Assembly (NCBI GenBank): GCA_040756085.1 | Contig: JBFMAE010000243.1 | Location: forward strand, 1 to 6,795 | Direction of reading: 5' to 3' | DNA: 6,795 nucleotides | DNA from: JBFMAE01 sp040756085 | GTDB taxonomy: Bacteria > Desulfobacterota > BSN033 > UBA1163 | Shown: piece by piece, positions 1 through 5,531 of the stretch | Layout: each line of letters starts with the position of its first letter | Numbering within the stretch: position 1 is the first letter of the stretch | Position numbers and translations under genes: made by a program | The notes under the pieces: generated by a model | The model's input: only the letters and a program-made list of their open reading frames with translations | Databases searched by the model: none | Told to the model about the DNA's origin: nothing

Positions 1-33
1 ATATGGTATGAGGGAGACAGGATTGAAAAACCT

Positions 34-63
34 TTGATTCAGTTTTATAAATTTATGTATAAT
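34..63 (+). promoter_or_regulatory. Candidate sigma-70 promoter near the left edge
   Basis: TTGATT at 34-39 and a perfect TATAAT at 58-63 are separated by 18 bases, which is acceptable for a housekeeping promoter. A GGAGG stretch follows at 72-76, but the ATG at 90 opens only a five-codon frame. No convincing gene follows on this strand. It might once have served the tRNA-like relic at 312-339. The region is AT-rich, so a chance match is quite possible. Confidence 0.3.
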
Positions 64-233
64 TTTTTCTTGGAGGAAAGAAGAATCTTATGATAGCGAA
101 AAGATAGGTAAGAAAGATGATGGTTTTGCCTTTCTTTACCAGGGGGGTGGATCGGATTTCCACTTTCTGTGTGGAGTATATCAAAAGAGTCTATAATAAA
201 AAAGGAGCAAACCAATGGGTTAGTCCCTTTAAC

Positions 234-279
234 TGGAGCCCACGAAAGGATTTAAACTGCCAACCCGCTGATTACAAAT
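234..279 (-). repeat. tRNA-Thr 3'-half copy, likely old attachment site (left)
   Basis: These 46 bases match positions 5532-5577 of the tRNA-Thr gene at 42 of 46 positions, counted by eye. The match runs from the encoded CCA end through the acceptor 3' strand and T arm into the anticodon loop, then stops abruptly. The 5' half of the tRNA is absent, so this is not a functional tRNA. A copy limited to the 3' half with its break at the anticodon loop is the usual footprint of tyrosine-recombinase integration. It lies in the same orientation as the copies at 3056 and 5532. The four differences indicate some age. Confidence 0.85.
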
Positions 280-311
280 TTAAAAATAGTTTTTTTATAA
301 CCTGTTGAATC

Positions 312-339
312 GGTGGTTCAAATTCTACCCATGCTACCA
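312..339 (+). pseudogene. Possible decayed tRNA 3' end, plus strand
   Basis: The stretch has a TTCAAAT T-loop (317-323) flanked by GGTGG and TCTAC, followed by an acceptor-like strand and CCA at 337-339. A terminator-like hairpin follows 12 bases later. The T stem pairs poorly (two mismatches and one G-T), and no matching acceptor, D or anticodon arm is visible upstream. At best this is the 3' remnant of a second tRNA, facing the opposite way to the tRNA-Thr copy at 234-279. The tRNA type cannot be told. Confidence 0.35.
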
Positions 340-350
340 AATCATATCGA

Positions 351-378
351 GGGTTGCGAATTCTGCAACCCTTATCTT
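351..378 (+). terminator. Rho-independent terminator-like hairpin
   Basis: GGGTTGC (351-357) pairs perfectly with GCAACCC (365-371) around a seven-base loop, followed by a T-rich stretch (TTATCTTTT). On the plus strand it looks like a terminator, and its place just behind a tRNA-like 3' end suggests it ended that tRNA transcript. On the minus strand the stem is followed by mixed sequence. It could still slow transcripts leaving the lipoprotein gene at 415, but less convincingly. Confidence 0.6.
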
Positions 379-414
379 TTGGCTTGGTGTCTAAAAGGGT
401 GTCTATTACTCCAT

Positions 415-1281
415 TCATTGTGTTTTCTTCCTCCTCATTTCCTCAATCTCAATATCCACCTGTTTTAGCCTCTGAATGACCTGGTTTAATTCCTCATTTT
501 CCTGGAGAATTCCTACCCAGATTTTGGCCTGTTCAGCCAGAAAGCTCTTCGGGTAGTTCTTTATCAATTTTTTGAAATATTCGAGCGATTTTTCAAGATC
601 CCTCTGGGGATTTCCGAAATGAGAATAAATAAGCCCCAAATTAAAAAGGGCCTCGTCTTTTGGAGATCGGGGATCAGACAGAGACAAAATCTTCTGATTT
701 TCACCAACCGCCCCCTCATAATTTCCATGAGCAAGAAACTTCTGGCTTCGAATGATATATTCTCGACCCTCTCCAGGTTCTTCAGATTTTGCTTGCGGCT
801 GTTTCGCTCTCACTGGGTACTTAACCATCTGTTTCGTTTTCTCCATTTCCCTAATCGTCTCTTTTAATTTTTCAATCTTTTTGATTGCTTCCTGGTTCTC
901 CAGTATTACCCCCACCAAGATTTTGGCCTGTTCCACCAGATGACTTTTAGGGTAGTCATTCAAAATTTTCAGAAAAAGATCAAGGGATTTTTTATAATCT
1001 CTTTTGGGATTTCCGAAATGGGCATAAACCAGGCCTATGTTAAAAAAAGCCTCGTCTTCCAGAGGTTTGTGGGGAGAAAGAGAAAGAACCTTCTGATACT
1101 CGTCCAGGGCACCATCATAATTCCTCTGAGCAAGAAGTTTCTGACCGCGCAAAAGATATTCCTGAGCTTCCTCTCTCTTTCTGGCATCGTTAATCGCTGC
1201 ACAACTAAAAAGTGAAAGAAAAATTAGGCTGGCAATACAAAAACAAACGTGCTTCCATGCCCTGGCTTGCTTTCTGCCCAT
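415..1281 (-). CDS. TPR-repeat outer-membrane lipoprotein, QseG-like position
   Basis: The 288-residue protein begins with a lipoprotein signal: basic residues, a hydrophobic stretch (about 12-24), then the lipobox LFSC with the lipidated Cys27. The rest is a tandem duplication. Residues 38-124 and 171-257 share about 51 of 87 positions, counted by eye. Each unit has TPR-like helices (NYDGALDEYQKVL, EAFFNIGLVYAHFGN, YPKSHLVEQAK) followed by a charged coiled-coil-like stretch. TPR lipoproteins typically act as scaffolds at the inner face of the outer membrane. The chosen ATG overlaps the end of the kinase gene by 58 bases and has GGTGG six bases upstream, so translation is probably coupled. 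In enterobacteria the GlrK/QseE kinase is followed by the outer-membrane lipoprotein QseG, needed for kinase signalling. By gene order this protein may play that part. Sequence homology to QseG was not shown. The lipoprotein call is strong; the role is inferred. Confidence 0.88.
   Translation of the reverse strand: MGRKQARAWKHVCFCIASLIFLSLFSCAAINDARKREEAQEYLLRGQKLLAQRNYDGALDEYQKVLSLSPHKPLEDEAFFNIGLVYAHFGNPKRDYKKSLDLFLKILNDYPKSHLVEQAKILVGVILENQEAIKKIEKLKETIREMEKTKQMVKYPVRAKQPQAKSEEPGEGREYIIRSQKFLAHGNYEGAVGENQKILSLSDPRSPKDEALFNLGLIYSHFGNPQRDLEKSLEYFKKLIKNYPKSFLAEQAKIWVGILQENEELNQVIQRLKQVDIEIEEMRRKKTQ
511..771 (-). repeat. Second copy of the internal duplication in the TPR lipoprotein
   Basis: This encodes residues 171-257, the distal copy of an 87-residue unit. 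It aligns without gaps to residues 38-124 (DNA 910-1170), sharing anchors such as LSLS, HFGNP and EQAKI. The DNA copies have diverged visibly, so the duplication is not recent. Confidence 0.85.
910..1170 (-). repeat. First copy of the internal duplication in the TPR lipoprotein
   Basis: This encodes residues 38-124, the proximal copy of the 87-residue unit, followed by a linker (about 125-170) rich in Lys and Glu. The partner copy is at 511-771. Confidence 0.85.
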
Positions 1282-2723
1282 ATTTTACCACCATGGTGGG
1301 TTATGATCTGCTTGGCAATGGCTAAACCCAAGCCCGTCCCCTTGATTTGAGGTGATCCTCCGGTAGTTACTTGTTGAAACTTTTCGAAAATGGTAATGAG
1401 ATTTTCTGCTGGGATACCAGGCCCTGTGTCTGCAACCGAAACTTCCACCCCATGGTCGATAGAGCGAACAGAAATCCTTACTCGACCCTTCTCAGGAGTG
1501 AACTTAATGGCGTTTCCGATAATATTCCGTAGTGCTTCAAGAATCCTCTCACTGTCGATCTTTATGATTGGCAATCTCTCCGTGACCATTACTTCGAGAT
1601 TGATTTTTTTGGCTTCAACGAGAGGGCCTATCTCTTCAATCGCCTGATCAATCAGAGGACGAATATTTTTGGGTTCAGGATTAAATGACATCATTCCTGC
1701 TTCCATTTTGGAAAGGTCTAATAATGAATTGAGCATCCTTATCAATCGATTAATTTCCTTTTCAAGTATCGCTAGGAGATCTCTTTGTCCTTCTGTAATC
1801 GGTCCTTCTGCGCCTTTCTTTAGGAGGCTTGTTCCCATTTTTATAGTAGAGAGGGGATTACGTAGTTCGTGGGCTATAGAAGAGAAAAACTCGGACTTCA
1901 TATTATCTAACTCCTTCAGCTTGTTACACATGAGATTAAAAGCACCTGCCAAGTCTGCTAATTCTGGTGGAGAGGAAAGGTGGAGATCCTCTTTAAAATT
2001 TCCTTTCCCAATTTCATTGGTCTTTTTTTTCAGAAGAGAGAGAGGGTAGGTAATACTTCTATTAATAAATAAAGAAATAATAATACCAAATATCAGGAAT
2101 GCTCCGGTTGCCACCATTGCCATTCTTCGCAATTCGGTTCCGACCTCATGTAACCTCTGAATCTTATAGGTGGTATTGCGCCTGGTGTTAATTTCTAATT
2201 TTTCAAGCTCGTCTATTATTGAAATTGTAGCCTTTTTCTTTTCTGAGTCGAACCACTGGTGAGAATAATCGTTTCCAGTCTTCAGATAGTTCAATTCTTC
2301 ATGAACCAGAGATTGGTAATGTTGAAAAGATTCCTTGATGTTGTTCAAAGAACTTCTTGTTTGAGAGGGGTCTGCGATTGACGCCATTTCTCTGAGATAT
2401 CGATCAAAATCGTTTTTAAGTCGCATGAACTCATTATAAAACACCTCATCTTTAGAAATAACAAATTTCCTCTCGTAACGTACCTCTGAGAAAATGATAT
2501 CTGAAAGTTTCTCTGCAACGGCAATCATGCGGTTATTGATTGTTAGAATAGATTGGGTCACTTCATTGATTTGGCCTATTTGGACAATAGTGTACGTACT
2601 CATTCCTATCACTAAAGTGAAGATTATGAGGTATCCTATTAGAAGTCTGGAAAATATGGTGAGTTTCATTTTCCGGAGGTTCGTCCATCCAAAAGAGCTA
2701 ATCATTTTACAAAAGCGATGCAA
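1224..2723 (-). CDS. Membrane sensor histidine kinase with HAMP domain (QseE/GlrK-like)
   Basis: This is an inner-membrane two-component kinase. Numbered from the TTG at 2723 (499 residues), it has membrane helix 1 (about 26-47), a helical periplasmic sensor (about 50-198), membrane helix 2 (about 201-221), HAMP (about 221-273) and a DHp domain with phospho-acceptor His285 (SSIAHELRNPL). The ATPase domain has N-box Asn400 and Asn404, G1 DTGPG (432-436) and G2 KGTGLGLA (461-468). All catalytic motifs are present, so the kinase looks active. The start is uncertain. ATG at 2669 gives MKLTIFSRLL, a typical start for such kinases, while the TTG at 2723 and ATG at 2705 lie farther upstream; none has a strong, well-spaced ribosome site. 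The architecture and the overlapping lipoprotein gene resemble QseE/GlrK with QseG. No response regulator lies in the window, so its partner must be elsewhere. Kinase identity is firm; the QseE analogy is inferred. Confidence 0.93.
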   Translation of the reverse strand: MHRFCKMISSFGWTNLRKMKLTIFSRLLIGYLIIFTLVIGMSTYTIVQIGQINEVTQSILTINNRMIAVAEKLSDIIFSEVRYERKFVISKDEVFYNEFMRLKNDFDRYLREMASIADPSQTRSSLNNIKESFQHYQSLVHEELNYLKTGNDYSHQWFDSEKKKATISIIDELEKLEINTRRNTTYKIQRLHEVGTELRRMAMVATGAFLIFGIIISLFINRSITYPLSLLKKKTNEIGKGNFKEDLHLSSPPELADLAGAFNLMCNKLKELDNMKSEFFSSIAHELRNPLSTIKMGTSLLKKGAEGPITEGQRDLLAILEKEINRLIRMLNSLLDLSKMEAGMMSFNPEPKNIRPLIDQAIEEIGPLVEAKKINLEVMVTERLPIIKIDSERILEALRNIIGNAIKFTPEKGRVRISVRSIDHGVEVSVADTGPGIPAENLITIFEKFQQVTTGGSPQIKGTGLGLAIAKQIITHHGGKIWAESKPGHGSTFVFVLPA

Positions 2724-2750
2724 CTCCCAATTTTAAAAAACTTTTAAGAT

Positions 2751-2780
2751 ATTATATCACAAGGATAAAACAAATGGCAG
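2751..2780 (-). promoter_or_regulatory. Candidate promoter for the kinase-lipoprotein operon
   Basis: Read on the minus strand, CTGCCA (2775-2780) and a perfect TATAAT (2751-2756) are 18 bases apart. The -35 matches the consensus at four of six positions. Transcription would begin near 2744, upstream of all three possible kinase starts, and would run through the overlapping lipoprotein gene. Confidence 0.45.
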
Positions 2781-3423
2781 TTGAATAAGTGTTAAGACAT
2801 AATAAAATCCTTTTTAATGGTCTATTCTCCCGGAACCTATATCAACCGGCTAAGAAAAATATGAAACAGAAACGAGTTTGAGGAAAAAATTTCACTTTCT
2901 TTGGTACGAGAAGGAGGATGTTTCTCTCGTATGATAACTTTTAGGACTTACAGAGGTATCGTGGATTGATGGTTAAGTTGATTAGTGAGTTGACTCCATA
3001 GGTCAAGCAGACCTTGGGGAGATTAAATCTACCCACCGCTAACTTATTGAAATTATAGAGTCTTTGGATGGATTTGAACCACCAGTTCGCTGATTACAAA
3101 TAGGCAGAGGTGGCTTAATGATTTCGATAAATTATCAATATTATTAATATTATGGTGATCTGTAATACAGGTTAACAGAATTTACACCATTTTGTTAGTT
3201 AAAAGTGTGAAAGGAGGAAGTGGGAGGACAATTTTCACATTATCCCCTGCCTCATAAAATTTTTCCTCGAATTTCTATGATCCCTGCCGTCACCCCTGAG
3301 GCGTTGTCAACAGGTTGTGACTCCTAATCCGAGAGAAACCTTTCCAATATTGTTAGCAGTCAGCATATGAGATATTTCGGATTTATCGCTTTATTTGGAT
3401 ACAAAATGCAAATTTAATTCTAT
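2781..3423. other. Gene-free AT-rich stretch between modules
   Basis: I see no reading frame here with a ribosome site and protein-like composition. It contains the tRNA-Thr 3' copy at 3056-3101, a seven-base inverted repeat TACGAGA/TCTCGTA (2905-2911 and 2935-2941) enclosing an AGGAGG, and another TGTGAAA/TTTCACA (3206-3212 and 3233-3239). It also has a small palindrome CTGTAATACAG (3160-3170). None of these has a clear job. It looks like decayed junction DNA between two inserted segments. Confidence 0.5.
3056..3101 (-). repeat. tRNA-Thr 3'-half copy, likely old attachment site (middle)
   Basis: These 46 bases align without gaps to 5532-5577 of the tRNA-Thr gene with about 36 matches, counted by eye. 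The half nearest the anticodon loop is best kept (GATTTGAACC and CGCTGATTACAAAT are intact), while the acceptor strand and CCA are eroded. Like the copy at 234-279, it ends exactly at the anticodon loop and lacks the 5' half. It is the most decayed of the three copies. It marks the boundary between the kinase/TPR segment and the segment carrying the small lipoprotein, intron relic and nucleotidyltransferase. Confidence 0.78.
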
Positions 3424-3945
3424 TTATTTAGCCATCGAATCAGACCGAATGTAAAAAAATCCTTCCTTCGAAATTTCATTATATCTCAACGCCATTACTG
3501 CATCCTTTCCAACCCATAAATACTCCTCTTTATTCCTGAATGGTTTTCCACCCTCCCCAAATTTATCGAATACGGCCTCCTTAAGAGAATTCCAGTTAGG
3601 AAGATCTTGCGTAGTAACCATTCCAACATAAAATTTTTCTTTCCAAAAACCATATTGAATCGTTGTGAGTTTTCCATTTCCTAATTTGAACGCATCCCTT
3701 TCTTTTAAATAAAACTCTATTCCCCCATGGCTTGGGTCTGTTCTATAATGCTTCATCCCTTCAAGAGTCGATAACTTTGTCTCCCATTTGATACCATTAA
3801 ACCCCTCTGGCTCTAAACCAGGCTTAAAACTAACGAGCTTACAGTTTTCATTAGGTAAATAGACTGGAAAGTCATTTTTATGGGTGGCACAACCTATCGC
3901 CACGACAAGAGAGAAAGAAATCAAAATACCAATTAACCTTTTCAT
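3424..3945 (-). CDS. Small lipoprotein of unknown function
   Basis: The 173-residue protein starts at an ATG with a very good ribosome site, AAGGAGGT (3951-3958), five bases upstream. Residues 1-18 form a signal peptide with two basic residues and a hydrophobic core. The lipobox is AIGC with Cys19. The mature part is a compact alpha/beta-looking domain without known catalytic motifs. Conserved-looking stretches are FNGIKW (49-54), RTDPSHGGIEFY, TIQYGFWKEKF and VFDKFGEGGKP. Such FxGIKWxT...YGFWKxKF sequences remind me of uncharacterised lipoproteins of Desulfobacterota, but I cannot name a family. It stands alone between the middle tRNA copy and the intron relic, with no operon partner. I see no clear terminator downstream. 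It should sit in the periplasm or on the outer membrane; nothing in the sequence supports a more specific role. Confidence 0.85.
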   Translation of the reverse strand: MKRLIGILISFSLVVAIGCATHKNDFPVYLPNENCKLVSFKPGLEPEGFNGIKWETKLSTLEGMKHYRTDPSHGGIEFYLKERDAFKLGNGKLTTIQYGFWKEKFYVGMVTTQDLPNWNSLKEAVFDKFGEGGKPFRNKEEYLWVGKDAVMALRYNEISKEGFFYIRSDSMAK

Positions 3946-3958
3946 ACTTTACCTCCTT

Positions 3959-4263
3959 CTTTTTTAAACAATTTTTGCTTCCTTCACTTCTCCAGATAGT
4001 TCATATAAAAATATTTTAGGGGATAGAAATTAAGAACCTGAGTATTTAGATATTCAAAAAAAATGCCAAATGGTAACTTAAATTCTGGGTTGCTTTTGAG
4101 TGTAATTGATTTAAGTCGTATCAAACCGGGTAAAATACAGACAAATCGTTTTCTAAAAAGAAATACTTTAGTGGACATTTTTGTGTGAAATATTTTCAAC
4201 TTGGGACATCGCATACATCTTTTTAGAATGATTGAAATTAAAAGGGTCAGGTCAACTCTTGGC
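3959..4263. other. Gene-free stretch with possible mobile-element edge
   Basis: This AT-rich DNA lies between the small lipoprotein and the intron relic. The minus frame across it has no ribosome site and an unnatural composition, so I reject it as a gene. Near its right end are GGGACATCGCATACATC (4203-4219) and AAAGGGTCAGGTCAA (4241-4255). From memory, similar strings flank REP-type (Y1) transposase genes in related bacteria. No transposase frame is present, so this may be the edge of a lost element into which the intron inserted. That idea is weak. Confidence 0.3.
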
Positions 4264-4679
4264 GTGCCCAGCGAAGGGCAGCGCTTTCTAACGGGTGGAA
4301 GTCCCGTCATGCCCGCCTGCGGTAGGCAGGGTAAAAGCCAGAGCCATGTAGCTTGGATGGCAGGGGGAAGGGGAGATGCTTCCTTCTGAAGCCCATCGAC
4401 AAAGCCCTGTATAGCGGGGTGAGCGACTATGCGGGTCGTAACTTACGTGAACGTAGAAGTAGCCTCGTAAAAGACTAAGCTCTACTGGCCGAGCCTTTCA
4501 AAAATAGGTGAAGGCAGGACTCTTTTACGGACACCGGCTGAGAGGTAAGAGAGCGGTAGCGGGGTATCAGCGGCGACACGGATAGAAAGGAGCGCAGTCA
4601 ATTGGGGAAACCCTCCTTGTCCCTTATGGAAACATGAGGAGCAGAGGTAGGCACTATAAGTCGATTGACGAAGTGTGCC
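4264..4679 (+). ncRNA. Truncated group II intron, 5' part (domains I to about IV)
   Basis: The stretch begins GTGCCC, close to the GUGYG start of group II introns, and immediately forms the first hairpin GCCC-AGCGAA-GGGC (4266-4279). The classic domain I stem CGGG-TGGAAGT-CCCG follows (about 4292-4306). The remaining roughly 350 bases are GC-rich, highly structured and free of reading frames, as in domains I-IV of bacterial group II introns. A full intron would continue with a reverse transcriptase gene of about 1.2-1.8 kb and end with domains V and VI. None of these is present, nor a domain V elsewhere in the window. The relic stops at 4679, one base before the nucleotidyltransferase stop codon, in a short stem GGCAC/GTGCC (4650-4654 and 4675-4679). 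It cannot splice or move by itself. Base composition differs sharply from the AT-rich DNA to its left. Class not assigned. Confidence 0.75.
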
Positions 4680-5234
4680 TTATTCAATCTCTCGAAACAT
4701 TTTTTCCAGTAAATCGGGGATGTCAAGCTCTTTTGCCCACTTTTCAAGGTAAGCCCGGTCCAGATTTTGCCGCTGGAGTTTTGCCACGTTCAAAGCGTCG
4801 TTAAATTGTCGTTCCGAACCGGACATCCTCGACCATTCCAGCTTGGCCAGAATGGTGTCCTCAGCAGTCGCAAACCACCGGTTTTCCCCGAGATAGAAGG
4901 CAGGTTGCCTCCTTGAAAACTCAATCCTGCTAAAGGGCCTTGATTTCCGGACGATCAGATCGACCTTGAAGCCTGTTTCGAGGTGAACCACATTGAACAT
5001 TTGCTCCCTGGCAAGGGCATCCATTGCCGCCTCCATACTCCGGTAGAATGCTGGCCCTAGGCTTTCGAGAAGTCTTTCCAAAGTTCTTTGCTCCACTTCT
5101 ATGACGATGTCAGCATCCTGAGTGGCCCGGGGGAGCCCGTGGATATTACTCGCAAAGGAACCTGTAATCATATAGGAGATTCCACATTCATCTAGCTTAG
5201 ACAAAAGTAGTTTTAATGCGTCTTCAGACGTCAT
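4680..5234 (-). CDS. AbiEii/MNT-type nucleotidyltransferase
   Basis: The 184-residue protein has a polymerase beta-like nucleotidyltransferase fold. The signature GS (25-26) is followed by GLPRATQDADIVIE (33-46) with metal-binding Asp40 and Asp42. The likely third carboxylate is Asp92 (FKVDLIV). Further on, TAEDTILAKLEW (113-124) and a charged SERQFNDALNVAKL stretch are typical of AbiEii-like and related stand-alone transferases. These enzymes move a nucleotide onto a protein or RNA, and several are toxins; MenT enzymes modify tRNA 3' ends. All catalytic residues appear present and the C-terminus looks complete. The ATG overlaps the TGA of the 94-residue gene (ATGA), with no strong ribosome site, so translation is probably coupled. 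The intron relic begins right behind its TAA. Base composition is richer in GC than the flanking lipoprotein gene, which suggests separate acquisition. The fold is secure; a toxin role is only possible. Confidence 0.88.
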   Translation of the reverse strand: MTSEDALKLLLSKLDECGISYMITGSFASNIHGLPRATQDADIVIEVEQRTLERLLESLGPAFYRSMEAAMDALAREQMFNVVHLETGFKVDLIVRKSRPFSRIEFSRRQPAFYLGENRWFATAEDTILAKLEWSRMSGSERQFNDALNVAKLQRQNLDRAYLEKWAKELDIPDLLEKMFREIE

Positions 5235-5515
5235 GGTAGGATGTCACGGGCACCGGGATAAGCCTGAAGAAATAGGTTTTCAGGAAGGAGGCATCGGATG
5301 ACCGCCAGTCTCACTTGCTCTTCATTGTAGTTTGGATGGCGTTTTCGTATTCCTTCTGCGAGAAGGGTACGGCAAGTCTCGGATAAGAGAGCAGCGGATT
5401 GGAGACGCTTTTCAGGGTCCATGCGTTGAAAAATTTCGATCTGGACCTTTTCAGCGTCACAACTCGTGTCGAGAGGTCTCATCGGTTGATAAAACCATTC
5501 GGCCTCGGTGGTCAC
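5231..5515 (-). CDS. Small partner protein of the nucleotidyltransferase, unknown function
   Basis: The 94-residue protein is mostly helical, with the stretches EKRLQSAALLSETCRTLLAE and GIRKRHPNYNEEQVRLAVIR (about 36-74). It has no signal peptide or membrane segment, so it should be cytoplasmic. It matches in style a small family that I recall encoded directly ahead of such nucleotidyltransferases, with a GIRxRHP motif and an acidic EEQVR helix. Its function is not known to me. The TGA overlaps the next ATG by four bases, showing a two-gene unit. The listed start is a GTG at 5515 without a recognisable ribosome site. The in-frame ATG at 5482 (MRPLDTSCD) is a real alternative. The GTG lies only 16 bases after the tRNA CCA end and no terminator separates them, so the gene is probably cotranscribed with tRNA-Thr. 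An antitoxin or adaptor role would fit the gene order but is inference. Confidence 0.78.
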   Translation of the reverse strand: MTTEAEWFYQPMRPLDTSCDAEKVQIEIFQRMDPEKRLQSAALLSETCRTLLAEGIRKRHPNYNEEQVRLAVIRCLLPENLFLQAYPGARDILP

Positions 5516-5531
5516 GAGGCAAATTAAGATT

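Noticed and set aside
117..308. Plus-strand 63-residue frame with an upstream promoter-like sequence
   Set aside because: Its second half is a translation of the tRNA-Thr 3' copy at 234-279, its composition is not protein-like, and no domain is recognisable.
3255..3325. Minus-strand fragment reading VTAGIIEIRGKIL, reminiscent of the start of a MutT/Nudix domain
   Set aside because: Only about 20 codons lie between stops, and I could not recover a Nudix box downstream in any frame. It may be a tiny gene relic, but the match is too short to support.
3984..4310. Minus-strand 108-residue frame
   Set aside because: It crosses the intron start and AT-rich DNA, has no ribosome site, and has an unnatural Lys/Phe/Leu-rich makeup.
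4312..4331. GC-rich imperfect inverted repeat, possible dispersed palindromic element
   Set aside because: It fits as a stem of intron domain I, and only one copy is visible, so a separate repeat element is not supported.
4201..4389. Plus-strand 62-residue frame in the intron
   Set aside because: It is a chance frame in structured RNA sequence, and the intron explanation fits better.
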